Shown here: piece after piece, positions 53,905-63,787 of the stretch | Layout: each line of letters opens with the position of its first letter | Position numbering within the stretch: position 1 is the first letter of the stretch | DNA from: Terriglobia bacterium | GTDB lineage: Bacteria; Acidobacteriota; Terriglobia; Versatilivoradales; Versatilivoraceae | Reading direction: 5' to 3' | Length of the DNA stretch: 64,000 bases | Assembly (NCBI GenBank): GCA_022452285.1 | Contig: JAKUNG010000001.1 | Span: 62,001-126,000, forward strand | The notes under the pieces: model-generated | Database searches by the model: none | What the model saw: only the letters and a program-made list of their open reading frames with translations | Told to the model about the DNA's origin: nothing | Program-made: the position numbers and the translations under genes

Positions 53905-55440
53905 TTAAGATTCCTTCTGAGAATCTCTGGATTCTCGAGCGTGAACTGTTTTATTTACTGCATTTAAATAGGCACGGGCACTAGCATCAATTAGGTCTGA
54001 ACTAGCTGCTTTTCCACTGAAACTTTGTCCTTCAAAATCAACATGGACAAATACCTCACCAACAGCATCTTTACCGCGACTCACTGAACGAACTGAAAAG
54101 TCTAAAAGACGACCAACCACGCCAGTAATTTGATCAATAGCTCGATAAATAGCTTCAATAGGACCATCCCCTAAGCCTCTCTCTACAAAAGGTTCTTCGT
54201 CTTTTGTTAATTTGACTGTAGCTGACGCTAGTACTTGATTGCCACCAACTGCATGAACATATTTCAATTGATAGCGTTCAGGGATAATTCTTAAGCCATC
54301 ATGGATAATGGCTAATAAGTCTTCATCATAAATGTCTTTTTTCTTGTCAGCTAATTTTGTGAATAACATGTAAGCTCGATCTAATTCTTTTTTTTCTAAT
54401 TGATACCCTAAATCATCGTATCGTTTAGAAAGAGCATGACGACCAGAATGCTTTCCTAGTACAAGATCACTAGTTGGAACACCAACAGACTGTGGAGTCA
54501 TGATTTCATAAGTCGAGGCTTGCTTTAATACACCGTCTTGATGGATTCCAGCTTCGTGAGCAAAGGCATTCTTACCCACAATAGCTTTATTAGCCTGAAC
54601 AATCATTCCAGTGAGATTAGAAAGCAAATGACTACTTTTATAGATCTCTTCTGCTACCACTCCAGTAGTAAAACCTAAGTGTTCCTTACGAACTCGAAGT
54701 CCCATTACGATCTCTTCTAGAGAAGCATTCCCTGCACGTTCCCCAATTCCATTAATGGTGCATTCTACTTGTCGTGCTCCAGCTTGGATTGCTGACAATG
54801 AATTTGCAACAGCAAAACCAAGATCATTGTGACAGTGACAACTCAGGCGAGCCTGCTGAATATTAGAAACTTTTTTCTGTAAAACTTTAAAGATCTCTCC
54901 AAATTCTTCTGGAACACAATATCCAACCGTATCTGGGATATTAATGATTGTAGCCCCTTCACCTATAGCTGCCTCTACAACTTGACACAAATAATCGAGA
55001 TCACTTCGTCCGGCATCTTCAGCTGAAAATTCCACCTCATTACACAACGAACGAGCTAAACGAACCGCCTGAATTGTATCGTCCAAGACCTGTTCTCTAG
55101 ATCGTTTTAATTTGAACTTTAAATGAATATCAGAGGTAGCAATGAAGGTATGAATACGAGGAGAAGCAGCACTTTCCAGAGCTTTCCAAGCCCGGAGAAT
55201 ATCCTTTTCAATCGCCCTTGCTAAAGCTGCCACAGTTACCGAGCGAATTTCCTGAGCAACTTTTCGTACTGACTCAAAATCGCCTTCTGAAGCAATAGGA
55301 AAACCAGCTTCTATAACGTCTACCTGAAGAGCTTCTAGTTGATGGGCTAGTTTAAGTTTTTCCTCAAGGTTCATGCTACAACCTGGAGATTGTTCACCAT
55401 CTCGAAGTGTCGTATCAAAAATATGAACTCTATTCTCCAT
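53905..55440 (-). CDS. leuA: 2-isopropylmalate synthase
   Basis: A 511-residue enzyme condensing acetyl-CoA with 2-ketoisovalerate, the first step of leucine synthesis. The catalytic TIM barrel shows '[13 protein letters not shown]' at the N-terminus, '[16 protein letters not shown]' (metal-binding His pair) and '[15 protein letters not shown]' (the signature that tells LeuA from homocitrate synthase). The C-terminal LeuA_dimer regulatory domain (about 390-500) should give leucine feedback inhibition. The ATG follows AGGAGG. It is upstream of leuB and downstream of the LOR/SDH gene. Confidence 0.97.
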   Translation of the reverse strand: MENRVHIFDTTLRDGEQSPGCSMNLEEKLKLAHQLEALQVDVIEAGFPIASEGDFESVRKVAQEIRSVTVAALARAIEKDILRAWKALESAASPRIHTFIATSDIHLKFKLKRSREQVLDDTIQAVRLARSLCNEVEFSAEDAGRSDLDYLCQVVEAAIGEGATIINIPDTVGYCVPEEFGEIFKVLQKKVSNIQQARLSCHCHNDLGFAVANSLSAIQAGARQVECTINGIGERAGNASLEEIVMGLRVRKEHLGFTTGVVAEEIYKSSHLLSNLTGMIVQANKAIVGKNAFAHEAGIHQDGVLKQASTYEIMTPQSVGVPTSDLVLGKHSGRHALSKRYDDLGYQLEKKELDRAYMLFTKLADKKKDIYDEDLLAIIHDGLRIIPERYQLKYVHAVGGNQVLASATVKLTKDEEPFVERGLGDGPIEAIYRAIDQITGVVGRLLDFSVRSVSRGKDAVGEVFVHVDFEGQSFSGKAASSDLIDASARAYLNAVNKTVHARESRDSQKES

Positions 55441-55529
55441 TGGAACCTCCTAATCTACCACCAGTCAATCAGAAAACTTCATAACTCCAAGTTTACCTAA
55501 ATTGCAGTTAAATTTTTCACAAAATGACC

Positions 55530-56750
55530 TTATCCAAAATACGATTTCAGTTCAGTTGACAGAGTATCTAAAAAGAAAGAAACATCCGTAACAATACCAA
55601 TAGCCTGCTTACTACCACGATTACTTAATTTCAGTGGAGTAGCTTCATTAATGTCTACACAAACTGTTTTTACACTACTCTTCAATACATTTCCAACCGC
55701 GATACTATGTAGAGTTGAAGCTAACATTAAAACCACAGTAACACCGTCTAAAGCCTCAACATATTGTCGTTGCGCTTCAACACAATCTGTAACTACATCA
55801 ACTAAAGGACCATCATCACGAATGGAACCTGCTAAAACGGTACGAAGTCCCCTCACAGAGCACTCATACATCAGTCCAGACTTCAAAAGACCTTGTTCAA
55901 CTGCTTTAGAAATACCCCCAACCCGATTGATCTCATTTATGGCCCAAATATGGTTTCGATGACCTCCTTCTACTGCCTTTCCACTTTTCTGATGAATTCC
56001 AAGAGAGGTATTTAGAAAGGCCTTTTCAATGTCATGAGCTGCAAAGGCATTGCCCGTTAATACCACATCGACACAACCCATCGAAATTATCTCTTTGAGA
56101 TAGCTATCAGCTCCAGAATGAATGATGGCAGGTCCAGGCACAATAGCAACCTTTTGCCCAGCTTTCTTAGCCAAATGAACTTCCTTGGCAATTTCAGAAA
56201 TTAAGACTCCCTTATTAACTTCTGCACTAACTTCATTCGACATGAAATCAAAAACTGAGTACTCTCTACTACGTTCTTGCGGTTTAACACGAATACCGCG
56301 CCTGCCTGTAACAACTAAGTCTCCAGCACACACAGCCATAATTTTTTTAGTTATTGCTTTTCCATTAGACCAAATAATAACAGCGTCCATTTTCTGATTG
56401 ATAACTGGATGCCATTCTCCTTGAATCTTAATGAAAGTTTCAAAATTTGTTGTTGAGTAAAATTCACTAGGTAAAATCCTATCACGTTCCGCAGGTACCA
56501 ATTGACAATCTTCACGATCAATAACTCCACCAAAGTCCTCTAATGCTGCTATGATATCCTGAAGTTGTCTTTGGTTTTGTGCTTTGATCATTAGTCGAGC
56601 TTTTGAAGTCTGTTGATTATTTTTCCCTATATCAAATCGCAAGACTTCAAATTGCCCTTCTAGCTCAACAATTTTGTCAAAGGTGTATTTAAGAATACCT
56701 GAATCAATCAAGTGTCCTTCAATTTCAACCTCTTCTTGATATCTAACCAT
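55530..56750 (-). CDS. LOR/SDH (TIGR00300) family protein, candidate alternative ornithine cyclodeaminase
   Basis: A 406-residue protein matching the TIGR00300 'LOR/SDH bifunctional conserved domain' family: N-terminal ACT-like segment ('EVEIEGHLIDSGIL', 'RLMIKAQNQRQLQDII'), then a Rossmann-like NAD domain ('VAIVPGPAIIHSGADSYL', 'DVVLTGNAFAAHDIE') ending 'IGIVTDVSFFLDTLS'. Archaeal members and the C-terminal domain of cyanobacterial ArgZ/AgrE are NAD-dependent ornithine cyclodeaminases making proline. That function here is inferred by family. It sits between ilvC and leuA (about 90-base gaps each side), an unusual place for a proline-pathway enzyme. Confidence 0.82.
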   Translation of the reverse strand: MVRYQEEVEIEGHLIDSGILKYTFDKIVELEGQFEVLRFDIGKNNQQTSKARLMIKAQNQRQLQDIIAALEDFGGVIDREDCQLVPAERDRILPSEFYSTTNFETFIKIQGEWHPVINQKMDAVIIWSNGKAITKKIMAVCAGDLVVTGRRGIRVKPQERSREYSVFDFMSNEVSAEVNKGVLISEIAKEVHLAKKAGQKVAIVPGPAIIHSGADSYLKEIISMGCVDVVLTGNAFAAHDIEKAFLNTSLGIHQKSGKAVEGGHRNHIWAINEINRVGGISKAVEQGLLKSGLMYECSVRGLRTVLAGSIRDDGPLVDVVTDCVEAQRQYVEALDGVTVVLMLASTLHSIAVGNVLKSSVKTVCVDINEATPLKLSNRGSKQAIGIVTDVSFFLDTLSTELKSYFG

Positions 56751-56840
56751 TTTTTCTCTTCAACTTAGGGCCTGACATTCACAAACATTAAGGATCATTC
56801 AATCCTTATTTAAATAGAACAGTATATTCAACTGCTGATT

Positions 56841-57842
56841 TTAATTCTCTGACTTCTTCATCCAGCTCATCATTTCCCTAAGATCCTTGCCAACCTTCTC
56901 AATCAAATGATCTGCTTCCCTTTGACGGTTTGCGTTCATTGAAGCTCTTCCAGACTGATTTTCTAAAATAAATTCTCTTGCAAAGTTACCATTACAAACA
57001 TTCTCCAATATTTTGTCCATGGATTTTTTAACGGCATCACTTACAATTTCAGGACCACGAGTATAGTCACCATACTCCGCAGTGTCACTGATTGAATAAC
57101 GCATGTATGAAAGACCACCCTGATACATCAGGTCCACAATTAATTTCATTTCATGAAGACACTCAAAATAAGCCACTTCAGGTTGATAACCAGCTTTAAC
57201 AAGAGTTTCAAAACCAGCTTTAACTAATGCCGAGGTTCCACCGCACAACACGGCTTGTTCACCAAACAAATCAGTCTCCGTCTCTTCCTTGAAAGTTGTC
57301 TCAATCACACCAGCTCGAGCTGCACCGATGCCTTTTGCATAAGCTAGAGCAATATCCATGGCATGCCCGGAAGCATCTTGTTCAATGGCAACTAGAGCGG
57401 GCACACCTGCCCCCTCCTCATAAACCTGCCTAACCATATGGCCTGGCCCTTTTGGAGCAATCATGGAAACATCCACATCTGGAGGAGGAACCACTTGACT
57501 AAAGTGAATATTAAAACCGTGGCTAAACATTAGTGTCTTCCCAGTAGACAAATGAGGTCTAATTGAAGACTCAAACACCATTCTTTGTGTTTGGTCTGGT
57601 ACTAAAATCATTATAACTTCAGCAACTTTGGAAGCATCTTCCACCGTAGAAACAGTAAGGCCTTCACTAGTTGCTTTGTCCCAAGACTTGCTGCCTTGGT
57701 ATAGCCCAACAACCACATCTAAGCCACTATCCCTAAGATTTAACGCATGAGCATGACCTTGACTACCATACCCTATGATGGCTACTTTTTTTCCCTTTAG
57801 ATAAGCTATATCTGCATCTTCCTCATGATAAATTTTTACCAT
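56841..57842 (-). CDS. ilvC: Ketol-acid reductoisomerase (class I)
   Basis: A 333-residue NADPH- and Mg-dependent enzyme of isoleucine/valine synthesis. Rossmann motif '[19 protein letters not shown]' (19-), '[20 protein letters not shown]' and the C-terminal knotted domain with '[12 protein letters not shown]', '[17 protein letters not shown]' and '[13 protein letters not shown]' supply the Mg ligands. Class I length (short form). It is first in the minus-strand branched-chain amino acid genes; ilvB and ilvN are not upstream, where a divergent lactate permease lies instead. Confidence 0.97.
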   Translation of the reverse strand: MVKIYHEEDADIAYLKGKKVAIIGYGSQGHAHALNLRDSGLDVVVGLYQGSKSWDKATSEGLTVSTVEDASKVAEVIMILVPDQTQRMVFESSIRPHLSTGKTLMFSHGFNIHFSQVVPPPDVDVSMIAPKGPGHMVRQVYEEGAGVPALVAIEQDASGHAMDIALAYAKGIGAARAGVIETTFKEETETDLFGEQAVLCGGTSALVKAGFETLVKAGYQPEVAYFECLHEMKLIVDLMYQGGLSYMRYSISDTAEYGDYTRGPEIVSDAVKKSMDKILENVCNGNFAREFILENQSGRASMNANRQREADHLIEKVGKDLREMMSWMKKSEN

Positions 57843-57970
57843 TACCTATTCCTCACTTAAGATTGATTTAACATTAAGTCTATTTTACAAAACTACTAAT
57901 TAAAACCATGTAGATTGAGACCTCTAAACTCTAACAATTTAACCAGCTAACTTTCTACTGTAATGTTACA

Positions 57971-58007
57971 CTAATCTAGGTATTACCTTCAAATACCTAC
58001 AGATTAG
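57971..58007. repeat. Imperfect hairpin in the ilvC/lctP intergenic region
   Basis: CTAATCT (57971-57977) pairs with AGATTAG (58001-58007) and GGTATT (57979-57984) pairs with AATACC (57992-57997), giving 13 base pairs with a 1/3-base internal loop and a 7-base apical loop. There is no T-run on either strand, so it suits an operator or leader structure better than a terminator. Confidence 0.6.
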
Positions 58008-58124
58008 GCATCAGCAACATTATAATAACAAGATAAATACCAAGAATTTCAGATAACTTACTTTTATTTATCTGACTTCAAAACAAATTAATAAGAAGTT
58101 TTATAATTTAGTCGATCGATTTTT

Positions 58125-58153
58125 TGAATAGATTAAATCAAAACCATACTATT
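58125..58153 (+). promoter_or_regulatory. Weak candidate promoter for the lactate permease gene
   Basis: TTGAAT (58125-58130), a 17-base spacer and TACTAT (58148-58153) precede the GTG start by 27 bases. Each hexamer matches consensus at 4 of 6 positions, so this is only suggestive in AT-rich DNA. Confidence 0.3.
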
Positions 58154-58180
58154 AATCCATAGTATTCATCTGTATAAATC

Positions 58181-59950
58181 GTGAATCCCTTACTTTTATC
58201 TATTGTCGCTATTCTGCCAATTGCTGTAGTTGCTTTGTTACTGGTCATATTTCGCTGGCCTGCCCGTCGGGCCATGCCGATTAGTTTCCTAGTAACTGCT
58301 GGTTTATCTATTCTTATCTGGCAGGTTCCACTCCAACAAGTTGCTGCTGCTTCAATAAATGGTTTAGTTGTAGCCTTAACACTTCTCTACATTATCTTTG
58401 GAGCAATCTTACTATTAAATACCCTACAAGAAAGTGGGGCTATTGGTACAATTCGAAAAGAATTAACGAAACTAACACCCGACCGGAGAATTCAAGTCAT
58501 TATTATTGCTTGGCTATTCGGTTCTTTCATCGAAGGCGCTGCAGGTTTTGGTACCCCTGCCGCGGTTGCTGTTCCTCTGCTTGTCGGGTTAGGGTTTCCT
58601 GCGATGGCAGCCGTCATGGCTGGAATGATTATTCAAAGCACTCCCGTTTCTTTCGGCGCAGTAGGCACTCCCATTCTCATTGGTGTCAGCAATGGTTTGT
58701 CTTTAGATGCTTCTGCTAAAACTTTTGCACAGGAAATAGGTTTTACAAGCTGGCCCTCCTTTTTGTCAGAAATTGGATTTCATGTAGCTTTACTACATGC
58801 CATTGTTGGAACTCTAATTCCACTATTTGTTATAGCTTTAATGACCCGGTTCTTTGGAAAGAATCGATCTTTTGCAGAAGGATTAATGGTTTGGAAATTT
58901 GCTTTACTCGCTGCTTTGACAATGAATATCCCCTACTTAGTAGTCGCCAGATTTTTGGGTCCAGAATTTCCTTCACTCTTTGGTGGATTAATTGGATTAG
59001 TTCTTATGATAATTGTTGTAAAAAAAGGATTTTTTATGCCGAGTAGAGAGGAAATATGGAACTTTGAAAATCCAGAAAAATGGGACTCTCATTGGAATGG
59101 GTCGGTTCAAGTAGAAGACTCACAATCCAAATCTCAGACAATTAGTCTACTTAATGCTTGGACTCCTTATCTTCTTGTAGGTCTTTTACTGGTTTTAACG
59201 CGTTTAAAAACTCTTCCATTTTTTTACTGGGTTACCGGTTGGACTATCTCATTCACCTCTATTCTTGGAACAAATATCTCTGCCCAAGTACAACCGCTGT
59301 ATTTACCAGGCACAATTTTTATTTTAGTTTCGTTACTTACCTGTTGGATGCATCGGGTCAACTTATTCTCCTATCAACGTGTCTTGTCAAAATCCTTGCG
59401 AATCACTACATCTGCCTCTGTTGCCTTAATCTTTACTGTTCCTATGGTTCAAATTTTCATCAATTCTGGTGGTGGGGCCGCTGGCTACGAAAAAATACCT
59501 CTTGTTTTAGCTAATGGAGTCGCCTTCCTAGCTAAAGACGCTTGGCCTTTTTTTGCACCCCTCATAGGAGGGTTAGGAGCTTTTGTAGCCGGCAGCAACA
59601 CCATTAGCAACATGATGTTCTCACTTTTTCAGTTTGGAGTCGGAGAAAAGATTGGAGCTAATCCTATTTGGATTGTAGCCTTACAAGCGGTTGGTGGAGC
59701 AGCCGGCAACATGATTTGTGTACATAATGTAGTAGCGGCTTCTGCTGTAGCGGGATTAGTAGGAAAGGAAGGCACAATCATTCGGTTAACAATACTTCCC
59801 TTTGTTTACTATGTTCTGCTTTCAGGGGCGCTTGGATATTCTTTTGTTTGGTGGTCACAGAAAGGATTGCTTAACTTAGGAAGTTTAATTTCGTTGCTTA
59901 TTGGTATTCTTGTCATCTATCTAATTGTAACAAAAAAACAAAAGCTTTAA
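58181..59950 (+). CDS. lctP: L-lactate permease family transporter
   Basis: A 589-residue membrane protein of the LctP (lactate permease) family with about 13-14 hydrophobic helices. Characteristic segments are '[20 protein letters not shown]', '[16 protein letters not shown]', '[20 protein letters not shown]' and '[20 protein letters not shown]'. It imports lactate or glycolate with a proton. The start is GTG; no clear ribosome site or upstream in-frame ATG is present. The specific substrate (L-/D-lactate or glycolate) cannot be separated by sequence. It is divergent from ilvC. Confidence 0.92.
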   Translation: MNPLLLSIVAILPIAVVALLLVIFRWPARRAMPISFLVTAGLSILIWQVPLQQVAAASINGLVVALTLLYIIFGAILLLNTLQESGAIGTIRKELTKLTPDRRIQVIIIAWLFGSFIEGAAGFGTPAAVAVPLLVGLGFPAMAAVMAGMIIQSTPVSFGAVGTPILIGVSNGLSLDASAKTFAQEIGFTSWPSFLSEIGFHVALLHAIVGTLIPLFVIALMTRFFGKNRSFAEGLMVWKFALLAALTMNIPYLVVARFLGPEFPSLFGGLIGLVLMIIVVKKGFFMPSREEIWNFENPEKWDSHWNGSVQVEDSQSKSQTISLLNAWTPYLLVGLLLVLTRLKTLPFFYWVTGWTISFTSILGTNISAQVQPLYLPGTIFILVSLLTCWMHRVNLFSYQRVLSKSLRITTSASVALIFTVPMVQIFINSGGGAAGYEKIPLVLANGVAFLAKDAWPFFAPLIGGLGAFVAGSNTISNMMFSLFQFGVGEKIGANPIWIVALQAVGGAAGNMICVHNVVAASAVAGLVGKEGTIIRLTILPFVYYVLLSGALGYSFVWWSQKGLLNLGSLISLLIGILVIYLIVTKKQKL

Positions 59951-60042
59951 TCTTACCCACTTATCACCTCTGGAAATCTATTCTTTTTTAGTCATCTTCC
60001 TCCAAAGCAAATTTTATACTTAACTAAAACTATAACAATAAC

Positions 60043-61209
60043 TTAGGTCAGGACATTTTCCATAAGATCCAGTCCTTTAACCAAATTTTCCATGCTGGTG
60101 GCAAAAGAAATCCGGACATAATCCTCTTGACCAAATGCTGAACCAGGAACAACCGCCACTCCAACCTCTTTTAATAACCACTGAGAAAATTCCAACGAGT
60201 TCCCGATTCCGTTTTTAAAGTAATTTGAAACATTGGGAAAAGCATAAAAAGCGCCACCTGGATTAGCACAGCTGAGTCCAGAAATCCCATTCAGTCGATC
60301 AACTACATATTGACGTCTTCTATCGTACTCGGCAATCATTTTTGAAACAGAATCTTGATCTCCCAAAATAGATTCTACTGCTGCTTTCTGAGAAACAGAA
60401 GCGGGGTTGGCACTGTGACTCTGAACACCACCAATTGCCTTGCAAATTTCAGGAGGAGCTATCAAGTATCCAATACGCCACCCTGTCATTGCATAAGTCT
60501 TAGAAGCTGTATTGACCAGAATAGAAAGATGTTTAGCACGGTTAGCAAATTGAGCCAGAGAGGTATGTTTACTGCCGTCAAACACAAAATATTCATAGCA
60601 CTCATCAAAAATAATCAAAATGTTTTGATCCAAAGCTAAAGCCACTATTTTTTCCATTTCTTCTTCAGGAATTACAGCACCTGTAGGATTATTGGGAGTA
60701 TTAACAATTATGGCTTTAGTTCTTGCCGTCAATTTATCCTTTATAGCTGAGGCCCTAAGTATAAAATTGTCTTTTTCCTCGGTTAATACTTCAACTGGAG
60801 TTGCTCCCACCATTTTGAGCTGTTCTGGAAAAGTTACCCAATAAGGAACAGGAAGTAATACTTCATCTCCTTTGTCAAATAAAACAAATGCCAAGTTAAA
60901 AAGGGTATGTTTTGCCCCACAAGAAATAACAACTTCAGGAAGGGTATATTCTATTCCATATTGACTCTGATACTTGTTTACAACCGCCTCTTTGAGATCT
61001 TTGATTCCAGCAGCTGCTGTATAGCGGGTAAAATTTCCATCAATAGCTTGGTGCCCTTCATTTTTGATATTGTCAGGTGTATTAAAATCGGGTTCACCAA
61101 TACTAAAATCAATCACTTCTTGTCCGCTGGCCCGAAGACGACTTGCCTCTGCTGAAACTGCCATTGTTGGGGATGGGGATAATTGGCTAACACGCTCAGC
61201 TAGTTTCAT
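60043..61209 (-). CDS. Class I PLP-dependent aminotransferase (aspartate aminotransferase type)
   Basis: A 388-residue fold-type I aminotransferase. 'IDFSIGEPDFNTPDNI' at the N-terminus, 'NTPNNPTGAV' (PLP ring contacts), 'IIFDECYEYFVFDG' and the Schiff-base lysine in 'ASKTYAMTGWRIGYL' define the I-gamma aspartate aminotransferase group. It also resembles prephenate or aromatic aminotransferases of the same group, so the substrate is not certain. C-terminal 'VRISFATSMENL' carries the carboxylate-binding Arg. The ATG follows GGGAG. It is convergent with lctP. Confidence 0.93.
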   Translation of the reverse strand: MKLAERVSQLSPSPTMAVSAEASRLRASGQEVIDFSIGEPDFNTPDNIKNEGHQAIDGNFTRYTAAAGIKDLKEAVVNKYQSQYGIEYTLPEVVISCGAKHTLFNLAFVLFDKGDEVLLPVPYWVTFPEQLKMVGATPVEVLTEEKDNFILRASAIKDKLTARTKAIIVNTPNNPTGAVIPEEEMEKIVALALDQNILIIFDECYEYFVFDGSKHTSLAQFANRAKHLSILVNTASKTYAMTGWRIGYLIAPPEICKAIGGVQSHSANPASVSQKAAVESILGDQDSVSKMIAEYDRRRQYVVDRLNGISGLSCANPGGAFYAFPNVSNYFKNGIGNSLEFSQWLLKEVGVAVVPGSAFGQEDYVRISFATSMENLVKGLDLMENVLT

Positions 61210-61421
61210 GACTACTCCCTAAGTCCTATTTAATAAATATAATAGCTGCTAACTGCAGGCGCCAAGTATAGTGAGTTCAAGCTACGAAGTAAACGGTTAC
61301 CTACCTTCGGCAACTTACTTTTGATACTTATCTGATTAAAATACTTAGTAATCAATAACTGGCCATCTTCAGTTTTTATTTAAAAGAAAATAGAGCTATT
61401 TCTTTCTTTTTAATTGGACAT

Positions 61422-62156
61422 TTAAGATTTTTTGTTCATTTTGGCATACCAACGCCACTGTCTTAAAATACCCCTAAGAATACGAACATCACGTTCTTCT
61501 AATGAAGCTCTTGAAAATATTTGACGCAACGTCATCATCACTTCTTCAGGATTTTGTTTGCTCAGAAATTCAATTTCATCCAAGCACTTCTCAAGATCCT
61601 GAGTAAACGCTTCAACTTGACTTTTAACTGCCAATTTTAGAGGTTTTTTAGGAGCGCTTCTACTTGCACTTGACCCTTGATAGAGCTCATAAGCTACAAT
61701 TGCAACGGCATGAGCTAAGTTCAGTGAGACGAACTGTGAATCAGTTGGAATTTTTAATTGCCACTGACAATACTTCAGGTGGTCATTTGTCAATCCTGTT
61801 CTTTCTGGACCAAAAACAATCGCAACTTTCTGATTTGAAGATAGGCTCACTAAGTTTTTTGTAAGATCACTAGGAGAGTGTACTGCAGAAAACCACCTAA
61901 CTGAACGAGAAGTCGTTCCAATACTCAAATGGAAAGCAGCGAGAGCATTACTTAAACCAGTTACTTGATTAGCATTTTCTAGGAGCTTTTCTGCTCCGCA
62001 GGAACGACGAAAAGATTCATCACCAATTTCTGTTTGACAATCGACAAGAACTAACTGACTTAATCCCATGTTCTTCATTACTCGAGCTACTGCGCCGAGA
62101 TTACCTTGCGATTGAGTTTCCACAAGTACAATTGAAATATCACTGAAATTGTACAT
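61422..62156 (-). CDS. TrmJ-type tRNA/rRNA 2'-O-methyltransferase (SpoU/SPOUT family)
   Basis: A 244-residue SPOUT methyltransferase. Motif 1 region 'VLVETQSQGNLGAVARVMKN' (the N-x-G-A-x-x-R form typical of TrmJ), motif 2 'IVFGPERTGL' and motif 3 'SLNLAHAVAIVAYELY' form the trefoil-knot SAM site. The C-terminal extension ('TLRQIFSRASLEERDVRILR') matches TrmJ, which methylates the ribose of tRNA position 32. The exact RNA target is inferred by family. It is upstream of, and convergent with no, neighbours; the aminotransferase follows after 212 bases. Confidence 0.9.
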   Translation of the reverse strand: MYNFSDISIVLVETQSQGNLGAVARVMKNMGLSQLVLVDCQTEIGDESFRRSCGAEKLLENANQVTGLSNALAAFHLSIGTTSRSVRWFSAVHSPSDLTKNLVSLSSNQKVAIVFGPERTGLTNDHLKYCQWQLKIPTDSQFVSLNLAHAVAIVAYELYQGSSASRSAPKKPLKLAVKSQVEAFTQDLEKCLDEIEFLSKQNPEEVMMTLRQIFSRASLEERDVRILRGILRQWRWYAKMNKKS

Positions 62157-62216
62157 CGGTTACGACAGGTCGTTTGGACTAAAAGAACAGCTTATCAAAG
62201 TCCTAAAAAACAAATA

Positions 62217-62384
62217 TCAATGGGTTAATGACTGAGCACATATGCGACATTCATTTCTTCGTTTTGCATTTAAAGCACCACATTTATGACAGCGAGTATA
62301 CATGATTCGGGTAAACCAGTTAGTAAGTACTGCACTCCCTCCTAAAATAAGTACTAGGAGAAAAATGTTTAACAAAAAATCCAT
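62217..62384 (-). CDS. Small membrane zinc-ribbon protein, 55 residues
   Basis: This short gene starts at ATG 62384, eight bases after AAAGGAGA. The protein begins MDFLLNIFLLVLILGGSAVL, a single transmembrane helix, and ends in a cytoplasmic zinc-ribbon-like tail with C32-x2-C35 and C46-x2-C49 ('RCHKCGALNAKRRNECRIC'). The four-cysteine pattern with a good ribosome site makes it a credible gene. It fills the gap between the MFS permease (stop-to-start distance 32 bases) and the TrmJ-like gene. Function unknown. Confidence 0.7.
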   Translation of the reverse strand: MDFLLNIFLLVLILGGSAVLTNWFTRIMYTRCHKCGALNAKRRNECRICAQSLTH

Positions 62385-62416
62385 GTGTCAGATCTCCTTT
62401 GCCAAAAGGAATTGTT

Positions 62417-63634
62417 TCAAGATTTTGTCTTCGAAAAAAGATCCTTTTCCTTTTCTGCGTGAAAGAAGATAGCGAATAACAGCATGACCACTACAGCGGC
62501 TCCGGCTGGTAAAACCCAAATTTGATTCCAGTGGTGCTGAAGGGCACCGGCTAAATCTGAATAACTATAATGTTGTAACACTACTCCAGAAATTCTTGCT
62601 CCAATGAACATTCCTAAACCTAGAGTGACAAAGGCAATGAAACCCTGAGCAGCTGATCGCAGTTTAGCCGGTGCTTTTTGATCCACATAAATTTGTCCAG
62701 CTACAAAAAAGAAATCGTAGCATACACCGTGCAGAAGAATGCCGATTATTAACATCCAAAGCAATTCACTACCATTTCCCCAAGCAAAAAGGAAGTAACG
62801 GACTACCCAAGCTCCCATACCTATTAATAGTGTTTTTTTAAGACCGAGCCGAGTAATAAAAAATGGCATCACCAATAGGAACAAAATTTCAGATCCCTGT
62901 CCTAAAGTCATTTTACTTGCGGCCTCTGTGACACCTATCTCATTAAGAAAAAGATTAGTAAATGCATAGTAAAACTGCAAAGGGATACAAAGCATGAACG
63001 ACACAACAACAAAGATCAAAAAAGATCTTTCCTTCATCAGCTGTAGCGCATCCAACCCAAGAATTCCTCTTAGCGATACAGCAGAGTTATCATTTTTCGG
63101 TGGTGTATGTGGGAGTGACAAACAATACAAACCCATTAGGAAAGACACTATTCCAGCAATCTTGAAAGGCACTGCTGTAGCTTCTAAATGTATTTCTCCA
63201 ACAATTAATCCAGCAGCAATCCAGCCAATAGTTCCCAGAACTCTAACTTTAGGAAACTGTCGAGCGGGATTTTCCATATGATGAAATGATAATGAATTAG
63301 TTAATGCTAAGGTAGGCATGTAACAAAGGGTGTAAGCCAACAGAACAGGAAAGAACCAGGCAAAGTCTTTTAAAGTTGACGACCAGTAAATAAGAAAACC
63401 ACCCATTAAATGCAACAATGACAGTACTTTTTCAGCGGCAATTGATCGATCAACAATAACGCCTACAAAGAATGGGGAAATCATAGCAGCTATGGCCGTA
63501 GTACCATAAGCCCAGCCAATCTGGTGGCCATCAAAGCCAAGAGTTTGACTTAGATAAGTGGCCATAGTCACGTTCCAAATACCCCAGATAAAATACTGAA
63601 TGAACATCATCAGTGAAAGACGAGTATGGACCAT
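62417..63634 (-). CDS. MFS permease, nucleoside:H+ symporter (NupG)-like
   Basis: A 405-residue, 12-helix major facilitator. The N-terminus 'RLSLMMFIQYFIWGIWNVTM', 'GTTAIAAMISPFFVGVIVDR' and 'VRVLGTIGWIAAGLIVGEI' are typical of the nucleoside permease group, often found in Planctomycetota and Bacteroidota. 'CYDFFFVAGQIYVDQKAP' lies in the C-terminal half. It would import nucleosides or a related sugar with protons. The start at ATG 63634 lacks a strong ribosome site; the ATG codons a few residues in are alternatives. Confidence 0.88.
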   Translation of the reverse strand: MVHTRLSLMMFIQYFIWGIWNVTMATYLSQTLGFDGHQIGWAYGTTAIAAMISPFFVGVIVDRSIAAEKVLSLLHLMGGFLIYWSSTLKDFAWFFPVLLAYTLCYMPTLALTNSLSFHHMENPARQFPKVRVLGTIGWIAAGLIVGEIHLEATAVPFKIAGIVSFLMGLYCLSLPHTPPKNDNSAVSLRGILGLDALQLMKERSFLIFVVVSFMLCIPLQFYYAFTNLFLNEIGVTEAASKMTLGQGSEILFLLVMPFFITRLGLKKTLLIGMGAWVVRYFLFAWGNGSELLWMLIIGILLHGVCYDFFFVAGQIYVDQKAPAKLRSAAQGFIAFVTLGLGMFIGARISGVVLQHYSYSDLAGALQHHWNQIWVLPAGAAVVVMLLFAIFFHAEKEKDLFSKTKS

Positions 63635-63787
63635 GGGATGATTTTTACTCAGTTTGCGATACCCTCTTTCTTAAATTTAAATGGTTAAAACCTCATAGAA
63701 TTCTCTCACTAAAAGGATTCTCATTCTTCCAGGTTTTGAAACAAACTATTAAGGAATCGGGATAGATTTTATTGATTCGTAATCTTT

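Larger units (their letters stand above)
57843..58180. other. Divergent intergenic region (ilvC / lactate permease)
   Basis: This 338-base AT-rich region must hold the ilvC promoter (minus) and the lctP promoter (plus). It contains an imperfect hairpin at 57971-58007 and a candidate plus-strand promoter at 58125-58153, listed separately. I see no leucine- or valine-rich leader peptide and no recognisable riboswitch on the ilvC side. Confidence 0.5.
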
